Source: Branchiostoma floridae (lineage: Eukaryota; Chordata; Leptocardii; Amphioxiformes; Branchiostomatidae). Taken from it: DNA of 64,000 bases. Below, one piece after another: positions 37,111 to 49,207 of the stretch. The first letter of the stretch is position 1, and each line of letters begins with the position of its first letter. The DNA is taken from assembly GCF_000003815.2 (NCBI RefSeq), contig NC_049981.1:14716581-14780580 (forward strand), written 5' to 3'. Made by a program: the position numbers and the translations under genes. A model generated the notes under the pieces. That model saw only the letters and a program-made list of their open reading frames with translations, was not told where the DNA came from and searched no databases.

Positions 37111-37769
37111 ACGTGTCGATGTATGGCTGCATACCGTAATGTTGCTGCCAGTTCACAATAATTCAATAGTACCATCGGCTGCGTTCGCATAGCGAGTACG
37201 TGTGCTTGTTTCTCCCTCGTTACAATGTGCCCCCGCAATGTATGTGTTTAATCATTGCTGAGGTGTACTTGGCAATGAGAATAGGACCCTTTTAAATCAC
37301 AGCCTTCAATTTTGAAGGAACTGCAAATCTTGACAAGTACGGTAGAACAACATCGTGAAAGCCTCAGGCATCCACGAGGGCCCGACCTCAATCACTCGTG
37401 TCGTGTCACTGTAGAACAAGGCTATATATTATACTTGGCACTTAAAAGTAAAACAATGTCAACATTACCACTGTGTCCTACAAATTGTCATTATGGCTTT
37501 GAGCCAACTTTTTATGCAAACGTGGAGATACAAGATTCAGTCTTTCCGCTTAGAAAATTTGCTGTGAGACTCTCTTGACCATTGTCAACTGCTACAACTT
37601 ATTGTTGAACCATAGCAGACCCGTAAAACTGTCAAATTGTATTACCTTCTTAAATAAAAAAGCTAAATCGCTAAGTCTTGTCGCAGTATACGTGAAACAG
37701 TTTAGCTGTTTTTGACCCATGGCACCAAAGGCCAACAAAATAGAGTGACTATGTAGTGGTTGGGATGAA

Positions 37770-37843
37770 CCAAGGAGCTTCTAACAAAAGCTCCTTGGAT
37801 GAACGTACGCTTTTTATCAAAAGCTCCTTGGATGAACGTACGC
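37770..37843. repeat. 26-bp direct repeat with an adjacent inverted half
   Basis: CAAAAGCTCCTTGGATGAAC and six further bases recur exactly at 37785-37810 and 37818-37843, separated by 7 bp. CCAAGGAGCTT at 37770-37780 is the inverse of AAGCTCCTTGG, so the locus also forms a hairpin. Confidence 0.95.
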
Positions 37844-38781
37844 AAAGGCCTAGGCAGGCCACTAAAATCCCAGGAGGTTATGGAGTAGTTGATAAAGGGA
37901 ATCTACCGTGAGATAAGTTTAAGCGTCATGGACAATGTTGTATCTTACAATATCGCTGAAACAACCGGCCTTTGTAAAATTTCAACTTTAACAGTTACAC
38001 ATATCCTTACATAAATTTCCCATATATGCCCACAACATACCTTCTGAGTATGGCCAAGACCGGTATTTATTTGGGTAGATACATCGCAGCACAGGATGTG
38101 TATTGAACATACCCTTGCCTTTATGTATTACCATATATGTCTCACTTGGTCCGTACGACGAGGAGCTACACCTGAATATGAAGAAGTTTGGCACTTTATC
38201 AAATAACCCTTTGGCGCGAGCCGCTTGGGTTATATATAGCCATTGTATTAACATCGAGCTCTTTGGCAATTTCCCAACCAACAGTGCAATCGGTACAGAC
38301 CAGTGAAGCTACAAGATAGATGAGCATTGCTCAACAGCAGAGCTAAACGTCAATTTTCACTTACCTGAAGTCTTCTGATTGTCCTTGAGCCACCATCACT
38401 TGACACTTAGTTTGCTGTTTGAAGGGTGAAGTGCTTGATCGCAAACGTGCGGCAACTTGCCAAAACTAAGAATCGAAATCCCTCAAAGACATGACACCTA
38501 CATGTATCAGGCATTCGTGAAGCAAATTTTCTACGCAGCTCAAAATGGATTTTTCCTGAATAAAAAGAATCGTCTAGGCCTGTGGTATTGATTTAGAGAC
38601 TAAGGTATTCAAGCCAAATTTGAATTCCTGACGATACTCAAATGTAAAACACCATTATGTTACCTACTGACTAGAACATGTGTTTGTAGACATAGAATAA
38701 AAGAAGAAGATGTAATTTTCTACAACTGCTAATTAAGAAAAAAAAGATTTCTTAAAGAATATACTGTTTGTTACGTGCTAT

Positions 38782-39008
38782 TTATTCTCGTTTCATCATT
38801 CGTTTCTTCATTTTTTCTGGTCCTCCGGGTCTAGGCTGAACATAGTCTGGAGTTTTGTACGTGCTACTGCTCGAAGAGACCACACGCGGCCTCTGGCTTA
38901 GCTTACAGGACCCCTTTAGTCTCTGAGCGGAGTAACGTTCCAGGGACAACGTGTTATGGACGTGAGCACGCCATTGGCAACGGCTGTGCTGAAAACTAGG
39001 TCGGGCAA
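38782..39008 (-). CDS. candidate alternative terminal exon of the receptor gene (unproven)
   Basis: Just 3' of the Ig1 exon on the same strand, a CCGTGTCCTCAG acceptor is followed by an open frame of 74 codons in the phase needed after Ig1 (phase 1). It reads VARPSFQHSRCQWRAHVHNT and ends with basic residues KMKKRMMKRE and a stop. An AATAAA polyadenylation signal overlaps that stop (38781-38786). Spliced to Ig1, it would give a short secreted single-Ig isoform. The phase match has a one-in-three chance probability. No homology is recognised, and a second frame is also open across part of it. Confidence 0.2.
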
Positions 39009-39618
39009 CTGAGGACACGGTGGCAAATAACGAAGTAGGTCAGGGACAACACGCAACATGCAGCTCGAGGGAGAAACCCACGTGCGCGGAGAGCGGATGA
39101 CGGTACACGACTGGGAACAAAACACCCTTACCTGTTAGATGTAAGTCACGTGTGACACGTTTCTGGTGCACAGGCAACGCCAAGTCATCAAATCGACGGC
39201 AGTCAGACGTTTCCGCGCATCTTTCGCAATGATACAGGCAACGTCATATTGTCATGATATGCGCATGCAGTTGATATGGGTTACTAGATATATTCTCCCA
39301 ATATATATATATTTATATATATGTCTAAACCAAGATTAGACATGTCAGGACGCATGTCCTACTAGATAAGTTGTCACTGATGCTTTGTCAGGGTGCTTTC
39401 AAATATGTAACATTATCAAAAGCTTCAATGAACATTTGTAATAGTTAAAATCCAGCTTGCAACATACCACTAGTACATACTTTCAAATCTCTCTCAAATG
39501 AGAGCAACGAGTACATTAAATTGATATTAATATTGCAACTATGCTTTTGTTGACATAAAATCTCACCAAAAAGAGGGAAACGTGGGTGCAATTTCTCTTT
39601 TTTTTACCCCATCCTTAC

Positions 39619-39957
39619 CTGCCACTTGCACGTGTGCATCTTTACTGCGTATGGCCCCGGCGGGGCTCTTCACCAGGCACCAATACGTCCCCTCGTCCCC
39701 ACCCCTAGGTCTATGAGGTCTGAATGAAAGTATTTTAAGAGTCCCATTCGTGTGGAGGAGGTAGCGACGAGTGTCGTTGACGATGACATCCCCGGGCTGG
39801 TGGACGTCGATGGGCCGCCCCAAAGGCCGTCGATGCCACGTCACGTTGACGGTCCCCCCGTCCCCGTCGGCCAGGCAGTCCAGCCACACGGTCTGGTTCT
39901 TCTTGGCTATGACATCCTGAGGTTCCGTCAAGAAACCGAGATGCGAACAGAACACAG
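39619..39957 (-). CDS. protogenin/IGDCC-like receptor, Ig domain 1 exon
   Basis: This is a 339-bp exon, phase 1 in and phase 1 out, with a CCGTACAG acceptor above 39957 and a GTAAGG donor below 39619. It encodes a complete Ig domain: GFLTEPQDVIAKKNQTVWLD with the first cysteine next (LDC), then VNVTWHRRPLGRP with the tryptophan. DEGTYWCLVKSPAG follows with the second cysteine, ending AHVQVA. The Phe-Leu-x-Glu-Pro opening is the usual start of Ig1 in DCC-superfamily receptors, where Ig1 is likewise held in one exon. Four sequons (NQT, NVT, NDT, NGT) indicate a heavily glycosylated N-terminal domain. An extra cysteine (VFCSHLG) precedes the domain. The exon has no start codon of its own; a signal-peptide exon must lie upstream. 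Confidence 0.95.
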
Positions 39958-40481
39958 CTGTACGGAAAGGACGAACGAGACAATGTTAGGATACAGCGAT
40001 CCAATCTTAGCTTTCAATTCTAATGTTTACGTTGATAATAGCACTGATCTGTTCTTCTTTAAAGGATTCGACGAATTGGCTACCACATATACGTGATTCC
40101 TCCATGAAATATCTAGAACTTTTGTAGATTTTATGTAAATGACTAAAACATTTTCACAATTTATGTATAATGATGACTATCTTACAAATTTCCCAGGAAT
40201 GAGATCCCATCATTAATATATTATGCAAATAAGCTCATCATATGCATGTTGGGTATCTTCTTATGTTCCTCCTTCCGTTACATGTGTTACATTTATTGAA
40301 GACTGTGAAGTCCAGCTATCGAAAACAATGGCATTGTATAATTTCCTAAATAATTTTGCAAATTTGCATAACATGCATCTTATTGTGTACATCTTTGCTT
40401 AAATTACACCAAAAGATTCTTCTGCATATCGTTCCATAGATTTCTTTGGAGGCGGCAGTGGTGGTGGTGGTGAAGGGTTTG

Positions 40482-40822
40482 CGTTGGCGGGCTTCTCACA
40501 GTTTGCCGAGATGAGATTTCCAGGCGAAAATTTATTCGCGCTTCAGGCCTCCGTGCGTGCTTGGGCGCACGTAAAACGTTACCTTTTCGCCACCTTTACC
40601 GTTGGCGGGTTTCTCACAATTTGCTGTGGTGAGATTTCCAGGTGAAAAGTTCGCGCTTCGGGTGCACACGTAAAACGCTACATTTACGCTGTCTTTACGT
40701 ACAACTCTACGTTACCGTGTTTCTTTCAGTTTTCCGAGAGATGACGTTTCCAGGTGAAAAGTTCGCGTTTCAGGCCGCGGTACTCGCTAGTGCGCACGTA
40801 AAGCGCTGCCTTTAAATGGCAG
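40482..40822. repeat. minisatellite, three imperfect units of about 110-118 bp
   Basis: Units start near 40483, 40601 and 40711. Each has GTTGGCGGG-like or GTTACCGTG sequence, a TTTCTCACA- or TTTCTTTCAG-like stretch, GAGATTTCCAGG or ACGTTTCCAGG, TTCGCG and CGCACGTAAA(A/G)CG. The units are diverged and CpG-rich. A (GGT)n run at 40458-40471 precedes them. Confidence 0.85.
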
Positions 40823-42510
40823 CATTATATAGAGAGTGACGAAGTCTACAAAACACGCCTGACGTTTTCAGCAATGTGCCGCTAAGCCTGAGCGACAGAA
40901 CAATCGCGACCATTAAGTGCTGAGGACAACTAATAGAAACAAGAGGATTAGCAGCTCCCTATAAAACGTGTGTGCTTTAAGTAAAATACTACGCATGAAA
41001 TACGACGACTGCAATGTTAGCATTCTTTTCAAGCCGAATAAAGATCAGCGTATGGTGTTACAATTCAAGGTCGCATACCAAATAAGATATGCGTAGCAAA
41101 AACGTTATCACATTGTACGTCCGATCAACAAAGCATGGACTCTCTGCTATTGTCTGTCTTTTATAACTAACTTTGCTATTATTGCTGATGACCATGAACA
41201 GAGATGGCCCTGTAACTGACATGTGACTGACATGAGAGTGACACATGACAGCTGTTACATCGACCTTGAAAGCCTTTTGGTGAACAGGAAAGGGGGGTTA
41301 TCACAAATGGCAGATGTTATCCATGGTTATCTGGTGGCCTTGGCCTTGGCAGGGTACTTCATGTAGTAATAGCGGAAGCACCTGTCCTTGCTCGTAGGCA
41401 AATTATGTCATTTTCCAAGGTAGCGTGCTGATAAGGTTGCTTTAAACAGAGATGTGCCACTGATACCGTCCGACAGTGTTGTGAACAGTGATGCGATATG
41501 TCAAGAATGAAAAGATAACAGTATCGCTGCGGGAAGTGGAAACGAAACGCCTAAAGGGGATAAGATGAACGCTTATGATAGAACACATGCAGATGATATA
41601 TCGCACAAGGGCGACGACCTAACAGTGACCGAGAGCTGACTGAGCACTCAACGAATTCGAAATACATAGATTTATAAAAAAAAAACGCTTTTCCTGTTTT
41701 GTTGTCTTCTCATCCTTTTTGCACGGTATTGAAAGTATGAAAGGCCATACAGATCCAACTGAAGTCGCGGCGAGGTGGCAGTATGACCACCGTCTCGTGG
41801 GAGGCCCATAAACGTGTGGCCTTGAGCAATCATCTACAAATATTCTTGAAGATTTGACAGAACATCGGACAGGCAGGATCGCAAGTAGCCTTATCATTGA
41901 CAATCACACGCATCCACCCCACACGCTTAAAATACCCAGGGACTGTTGCAAGAATTCGAAGTAAAAGTGTGTATATGGAATGCGGGATAAGCGAATACTC
42001 AGCTACTAGAAAACACACGATCAGTTAAAGAAAGTGGCGAGAAGAACAGAAAGAGACATCAGTCAAACCTTCTTAATAAGTTGCTTTCAAAAAGACAACA
42101 GTGTGCGTTTACACAAATTACGAAATTGATATATTTATTTCCAGAAACACATAGTCGCAGCTCTGCATAAATTCGGATTTAGACAGACGAAACGTATCTT
42201 AACTCACACGAATTCCATTACTGTCATCAAATACTGATCTAACTTTGCACGTTACTCTTCGTGTCGATTCAAACATCATCTTATTTCAATTAAGTAAAGA
42301 AGACACAATTTACTTGTTTCGGCACCACACCATATCTCTGTAACCTTAGTGACAACTCAGTTGAACTCAGTGATACACACAACGCTAATTATTTCATTAT
42401 CTGTTTCCAGTTTTGTTTATATCACTGGCCATCCATCGTGACAACTTTCAAACAAACACGGGGACGTTACATACTAATGAAAACTTTAGACTTATTTCTT
42501 GTTAACTTAC

Positions 42511-42690
42511 ATGCCCGTGTATAGCAGACACATTGGGAACTGACAAACCGACAGGAAAACATGAAAACAAGCTTCTACCCCATGACATGTCCATGTTGAG
42601 ATAAAACACACCCCTTCTCAAACACCCCAACACCGTCTCGAGGCGCCATCTTGAAGATTGATAAGCTGGCGATGACGTCATCGGCTCGGA
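42511..42690 (-). promoter_or_regulatory. candidate promoter and 5' exon: CRE, YY1 and a strong splice donor
   Basis: On the gene's strand a perfect CRE palindrome TGACGTCA (42673-42680) is followed about 20 bp later by the YY1-type motif AAGATGGCGCC (42642-42652), and then by a strong donor at 42511 (CAT/GTAAGTT). A short frame from an ATG at 42562 (MFSCRFVSSQCVCYTRA) reaches the donor in phase 1, which matches the Ig1 exon 2.5 kb downstream. It is only weakly hydrophobic and makes a poor signal peptide. The element order resembles core promoters of animal genes. Whether it drives the receptor gene is inference. Confidence 0.3.
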
Positions 42691-43326
42691 AAATTATCTG
42701 TGTTCCAGAAGTTGCCCACTGCGCTCTATGGGCCGTCCCAACATCTCCAAACACCTCAGGTATGTACGGACTTCTGTCTTCTTCCTGTAAAATGAGAGTA
42801 AGAGGATTGGTGAGTACATAATACACACATGCCACACACGCTGGTAGAAGACCGTAGCACAGACTACACCAAGTCTACAAAACCTCAGGGACTCTGTTGG
42901 AAGCTGTTGTTAGGAATTACACCTGACCTGATGTACAGAATGCAGACCGACCGTTACACAAACGCTCGTTTCAACTCGAGCAACTGCCCCTCACAACTTT
43001 TAAAAGCTGGGGTCAGCTAAATACGTCATCCATCCATTACGCAACACCTAGGAGGCTGCCTCTTCCCCCGTTGGAACGTGCCACGATATGCAAATGCTAC
43101 CCGAACAGACCTGCGTACACCCGCAACACAGATGCTGGAGTTGGAAAGAAATACAGCGTTACCTACCACCCCCCTGTGGGCCATGGGCTGTAGTAAATGA
43201 ACTGTTAATTCAGACCTGAAAAAGTTGCACATATTTGTAGTGTATGAATGATCCCCGCTAAGAACATCTGCAAGATCTTGATGGCAATCCAAGCTCAAGT
43301 GTGTCTAACACATGAAACACATAAAG

Positions 43327-43340
43327 CCCCCCCCCCCCCC
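43327..43340. repeat. poly(C)14 tract
   Basis: A homopolymer of 14 cytosines, prone to length error in assembly. Confidence 0.97.
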
Positions 43341-45725
43341 AGCTCCATTTCTTACAAGGGTACTTATTCTCAAGACATGTACAGACATCGGCTTGACTTT
43401 CCTAAGTTTTTCTACTAGTATAAGCGGTCGAACTAAAGCTTCGTTTCTGAAGACGGAGCATCAGGCCTTTTCGTCAACTAGTAGTGGTAGTATAGCAAAA
43501 TTGTTGCCTCGATAGCCCAGTTCAGTAATACGGCCTGAAAAAAAAGCTACCGGACCTATCTAAGTGCAGCAAAAGATCATTCTCAGAAAGCTAGAGTAAA
43601 GTGGTTACATAACGCCTTGTCTGTAAAAGAAAACAACCCTTCACAATCACGCGAATGGCGTATAAATCTTTCATCACCCACTACACTGTGCAGTACCCAG
43701 TGCCTCATTTACAACCTGACAGCATACTGGGTCAAGTTGACCAGGTTTTGCTTAGTTTACGCTCCGACTCCACACGACAAGTTCATTCATACTTGAGCAG
43801 CGTTTGGCACGTAATCAAACTTGCCGTGGACGTGCCAAGGGCTATAGAAATTCCTCCGTCATCATTCTTTGTGACTATGGATTTAGCCTGGCCTAGAGAC
43901 CCAGCAAACAATAAGTTACATAAACGTTGTCAATATGGACGACATAAACAAGATTTATTTTTTTGCCAATTTGGCATACATAAAAGGAATAGTGTGGCAT
44001 ATAACAAATACGACATGAGGAACAACAAAGACACAATGCCGAACATGACTGAACGGGATGCACTCTTGCAGGTAATGCAGTCTTATTTTTTAGTTTGCAT
44101 TTAATACGATGTTTACTTATTGTTTAGTCTACTAAATAACCTGCTAAGACAACGAAAATGATCTCTTTCACTTCGACAGGCCAATGAATAATATCTCCAT
44201 ACGCATATACTACACGTAAAAAATTAAGTATCCCACGAATATACGACTTCGTTTGAATTGCACAGTTTTCCATCAACGGGCAAAATTTCTAAAGCTTTGC
44301 GAAAAAAAGGGCACAGGGACTAGGCTATCTCCATGCAAGCTCATCATTGTATCCACTACGGATACTTCAGCAACTGTCGTAATCTATTAATGAGATCGCA
44401 AACGGTCCCCATAAAGGCAGTTCGTCCTTGCTCTTTCATGGTGCGCTCACTTCGTGCGTGCATTAGCGCGCCTTGGCCCCAGCCCAACATCGTTAATGTG
44501 TGCCGCGCATATTGAACAATCAGAAATATTTCCCTACCCCTACTGGGGCGTGTAAGGTCAATCTCTTTGTTGTAGTCGAGTTCATTGGCACACTTTCCTA
44601 CCGCGTGGGGATTTCCCCGTCACAGGGTGGAGCTGTTGCTCTTTGCCAAGAAAAAGTAGACTATGGCAAAATTGCAGACAAGGTTTCTGTAACAGTAATA
44701 CATCTGGGGAAACGCAGGTCATATTTGCTTTCCCTAATTTCGACGTGTCAAAGCGCGACATGTTTTCAAAAGCTATCACAAACGTGCAAATATTCCCAAC
44801 GTTTGCAACGTCTTTCGCCTATTCTAAAACCAAGGAGGTTAAAATAACCTGCTTGACATACCCAAACTTGCCATACAAAGACTTTTCAAAACACGTCTTG
44901 ACTTCATGCATGACAAGTAACTTATAACTAATGGGAAACTGTACGTGGTCTACAACGACCGCGAATGAATTACTAGTACCATGACAAACATATACAACAC
45001 AGTTGTACCAAACACTTGTAACCATTTATCATGTGTTATTTCCTCCCTTGCTGTGTAGCGAAATGGCATAACGCGTTAATTTGGCAGCGCTAAAATACCC
45101 AATGAGAAATATAAAAACATGCCACGGGACTTGACATATTCAATGTGATGTAGCGTAACACTAACCGTAACTACTAATGGTCCTAAATTCAAAACAAACC
45201 CCTGAGATGGAGTTTATCACACAAAACTACTCTCATTCCGTTACTTTTTTATATGGTCTCAACAACGGGTTGTTTTACTGTTACTGGCAACGGCTTCTAT
45301 ATCCTGGCTAAATATGCATACCTCATAAAACGTTGCTTCCCTCCTCGATATCGTAAAAACACCAATATAACTGTTCCTCAAACACATCAACCGCAGTAAA
45401 AAGCTTTCATTGCTACTTCAGATCGCAAAAACGCGCGGCTGAATTACCTTGTTGCAGATGCACAAGCTCACATCATTGCCATCTCTCAATAACGTTCCTC
45501 GCCATAAAACATGCTTTAGTGCGAACACAACGCTGTGTGTTGTGTGTGACCTGAACCATCAAAAACGAGGTGAAGCCATCCTCTTCCCCCACTACGTGAT
45601 ACTCTACCAGGGATACAGCTCCTACTAGAGATAAGGGAGATGAAGTATTCATGTCGTCGTTGGGGCGCCATAGGAGCGGGTTTTCTCTTATGTACTAGTA
45701 ATAGCGCACCAAATAACAAACAGTA

Positions 45726-45840
45726 TACTGTAAATGAAATCAAGTTCGCGGGGATTTAATTTCACGATAGCCGGAAAATGGAGTGTTCGCGGTGGTTTTG
45801 AGTTCGTAGAGCCATCCCGTGGTTAAATGCATTTACTGTA
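45726..45840. mobile_element. MITE with TACTGTAAATG-type termini (115 bp)
   Basis: The ends are TACTGTAAATG and CATTTACTGTA, inverted copies with one mismatch. The interior has AAGTTCGCGGGGATTTAA, TTTCACGATAGC and GTTCGCGGTGGTTTTGAG. I associate this sequence type with a very abundant small repeat of amphioxus genomes, from memory only. It supports the proposed organism. Confidence 0.75.
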
Positions 45841-48298
45841 GTCACATACTGACACTGTGATGGAAATCCCGGCGCCTCTACGAACCGCCAGTCGGAAACC
45901 ACTTACTGGTTGCTCGGCAAGGGTGCTACAAATGAACAGTCCGTTTTCTCTCTGACATGCTGGCATCTGAATATGCGATACAGTACCACTATTAAACCAT
46001 AGTGTTATACGGTAGGTCTTATATATGGAAAAATGTCTGAATGCTTACTCAAAATAATGTGTTTTGTAAACATTCGTGCCTACATGTACATGTATCGAGA
46101 AGGGGGTACTGGAGGCGGCACGAGTAGAAGACAAAAGGGAAATGTTAGCGGTGCTTTTGAGTACACGGTGAAGCAGCCAAGTTTCTGCATTTACCCAGTA
46201 CAAAAACAGTACCTTACGTTGGGATCCACTATTCAAATGTTGCTATCATACAACCTAATTCAAACTTTACTTAAAAGGGGCTAAAATAAACTAGTTCCAA
46301 GTATGGTTAATTTGTAGTAATCACTACCTTTGCTTGCCGAAGAAATGATGCAACTCTGTAGTTAATTATTTGGCTCAAATTGGAAGGAGTCTGAGAGTCC
46401 ACTCTGGCAGAGGTAAAGACTTTCCTCCATCACACACCTCTGGTGGAGATTAGATTTCGTCCGTCTTCTTTAGCCCATCACATGTTCACACGAGTCTTCC
46501 CCGCTCAGCTATGGATGTGTCTGACCTCACTAGACGCCTCCTGTCTCTTCCGTGGACGGAGAGGAGAAATTCAGACAACAATTCCTAGCTGAGTGATAGC
46601 GACACACATCTGACCCGGGTAGATCCAGACGGGCCAGCCAGGTCCGGTGTAGGAATGTGCGAGAAACTTGATCGCAATGTTTTCGCGGCTCCCCAAACCG
46701 TTGGTGTCGCAGATGAAGTGCCTCTGAACGCCCTTGGCCTTCGGTACGTGCGGTTGTTAAACTTGGTACTTCAAGTATTCATCACCCAGACAAGCATGGG
46801 TGAACAGTTTGACAAATAGGAGCTTAACCAGTGAACGCCAAGGTGGGGAGCAAAAAATGGCATTCTAGCATTCTTACCTGTCAAAGTGTCATGCATTTCA
46901 TGCAATGTGTCATTCAAAAGTTCCCCTCGGATTATCAAAATATATCCTTTGGCATAAACCAAAGAACAGGATAAACATGAAAGGGTGTGGAGCGTACGGG
47001 GTTTCCTTCCAGCAAGGGCATTTCTAGTAATTTAAATTAACATGCAGGATGCCCAGGTATCAGGAATTCTGACATTCGTTGTTTTGGGCTCACGAGCCTT
47101 GCCATTTGTACCGAATACTGTTTCCACTTTGATCTGTTTGAAACATATCTATCTACTCTCAGTCGGATCCCTCCATGTGGCAACGCCAACGGTGAAGAAA
47201 GAAAAACAAAATTCGATCCTCGTGCGACACCCACCCACGGCTTCCCTTCGGCATTGCCATCATCACCGCCAATGATTAGCATATTCCAAGAACCTCTTCG
47301 ACAACCTTGAAAGTTTCTAAGAAACAGAGACAAAACCTTGGTACACAAAGAAGAACCTCTTACACGGTTTAAGAAGATTCGAAGAAACATGAGATGCCAC
47401 CAATTACAATATGCCTTTCATTCCAGTAAGTTCCATTTTCTACGTAAAAGCTTTGTCGCGACAGATTGCATCCAGAATTGCAATGGCATTGCCTATCTTG
47501 CGTCTTCCAAGAAGTATATGCACCAAAAATCAGAAATCGGAACCAGATAGCTGGAATAGATTCTGCACAAGGACCACCAATGAGGCGAATCAGTCATAGT
47601 CATTGCATGTCCGACTAAAACTAAGTACCTAACGTTTCTGGTATTGTCCTCAAGTTGAAAAATGATGGCGAAACCTCACCATTCTATACATCATGCTATC
47701 TGAGGACACGATGGCCCTTCTCAGGCCTTTGCTTTGAATGTGGGCTGGTGGGGTAACATTTGGAAGGATTACCGTTGAGCAAAACAATGGAGAACCACGG
47801 TTGAAAGGTTACCAAACAGAATGATAAGTTACCTTAGGTTTAAATTCCGACAGTTCCTAACCGTGTTGGCGTCAGAGGATATCCGTACAATAAATCAAAC
47901 ATTGGGTCGGCACTCTACACTACTGTTGGGGGTAGGGATCAAACCGCTTAACAACACGGGAAAACATCTGTTTTCTAAAAAAAAAAAGAGATCCACATTT
48001 TCTGGCGTCCTTGCAATATTTTCTAAATACAGTAAGCTATAATAATTTGCAAGGTCAACCGAAGGTAATTACGTACTTATGTGATCACAATACTTTTTAT
48101 CATTACTCGAAGCAGATGACGTCTGTTTGCCATGTGTGTATCTACATGTATCTATCATGATAATAGCCATGGTGCCGCAAAACATGAGAAACACAAAAAC
48201 AGAACCGATATTACAGCGATCATTATTATGGCCAAAAATAGCACGTAGTTGTATAATAAATGACTGCCTGGATAATTTGTCAAGGTTTGAGAGCGTTG

Positions 48299-48321
48299 CC
48301 CCCCCCCCCCCCCAAAAAAAA
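48299..48321. repeat. poly(C)15-poly(A)8 tract
   Basis: About 15 cytosines run straight into 8 adenines. The sequence length here may be unreliable. Confidence 0.95.
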
Positions 48322-49173
48322 CATAAAGCAATTGACGATTTCAGAATACGGTATCGACGTATCAAAGTTGTCGGTCTTGCACAACAACAGCGGAATGAAG
48401 GTACTCAATTCTTCGCCTTCTAAGGTCAACACGATTACCAATTTTGAAGACTGTTGCTGATGTAATTATCGATGCGTTAAATAGGTTTCAGTTCTCCGGC
48501 TCCTGGCATGAGTCTGCATAAATTCGATAACTGCAGGAGCGGGGTTTTCTGGTCCCGAGATTGCGTGACCTGAAGCTTATCCTGGGGACGTGACCGCCAT
48601 CGCAATCAATGTAAACAAACATGTCCTGACATGACTTTACTACATATCGTCACCTGCTGGGGGCGTCTTGACTTTGGGACCCTTGAGGTCACGTAGACTT
48701 AACACCAACCTACTGCGACCCTCCTCTTCTTTAATTACTCCCATCCTCGCTACACAGGACTCAATATCAAGACTGAAACGTTCCGACACCACACTAGAGC
48801 TCCCTCAGTGTATTGGTGCCTTAGCTTCATGACGCTAATTCAAACCTGCTATTCTACAGTTTCAAATTCAATTACAGTCGCTGTGAGTAGAATTTGAACT
48901 TGTTAACCTCAATGCCAAGAGTTTGGATGATCATCAACTGTGTTTTTACTTAATGTCTATTTATAGACCCCACACTGACTATACAGGTACCTACTTCTAC
49001 GACCGTTTGGTGCTTTTGTTAGGGTACTTATTTTTCTAGCTTAAAATAAGAATGTTCAAAAGTGGCCTCAAAGAGCTAGCCTCTATCAGCCTGGATACGC
49101 TGGCCATTCTGAATATGAGAATAATTTGCCAGGGGAGTTTTGCTACCAGAGGGTTTTGCCGGCCGTGCAGCCG

Positions 49174-49207
49174 GTGTGTGTGTGTGTGTGTGTGTGTTGT
49201 TGTTGTT
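49174..49207. repeat. (GT)n / (TTG)n microsatellite
   Basis: About 11 GT dinucleotides are followed by TTG repeats and a T run. Confidence 0.95.

Larger units (their letters stand above)
5911..39618 (-). other. 33.7-kb intron between the Ig1 and Ig2 exons
   Basis: Domain order and matching phase 1 place this whole stretch in one intron of the receptor gene. The first (5') introns of DCC-family genes are commonly very long. Within it I see transposon remnants, microsatellites and a few unproven exon candidates, listed separately. From 5911 to about 18800 there is nothing else recognisable apart from the hAT-like fragment near 7035, the hairpin near 14980, a 38-bp tandem duplication and simple repeats. 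From 26500 to 32200 I see no feature I can defend. Confidence 0.8.

Noticed and set aside
43655-44104. 149-codon plus-strand open frame beginning MAYKSFITHYTVQYP
   Set aside because: No domain recognised, no convincing splice sites or promoter. A few open frames of 150 codons or more are expected by chance across six frames in 64 kb.
45516-45743. Hydrophobic, signal-peptide-like minus-strand frame (ISFTVYCLLFGALLLV)
   Set aside because: Begins at TTG, not ATG, overlaps the end of a MITE, and does not reach a donor in the phase needed for the Ig1 exon.
46900-46985. Minus-strand ATG with MFILFFGLC, considered as the missing signal-peptide exon
   Set aside because: The frame meets a stop (TGA) before the nearby good donor at about 46878, so it cannot splice to Ig1.
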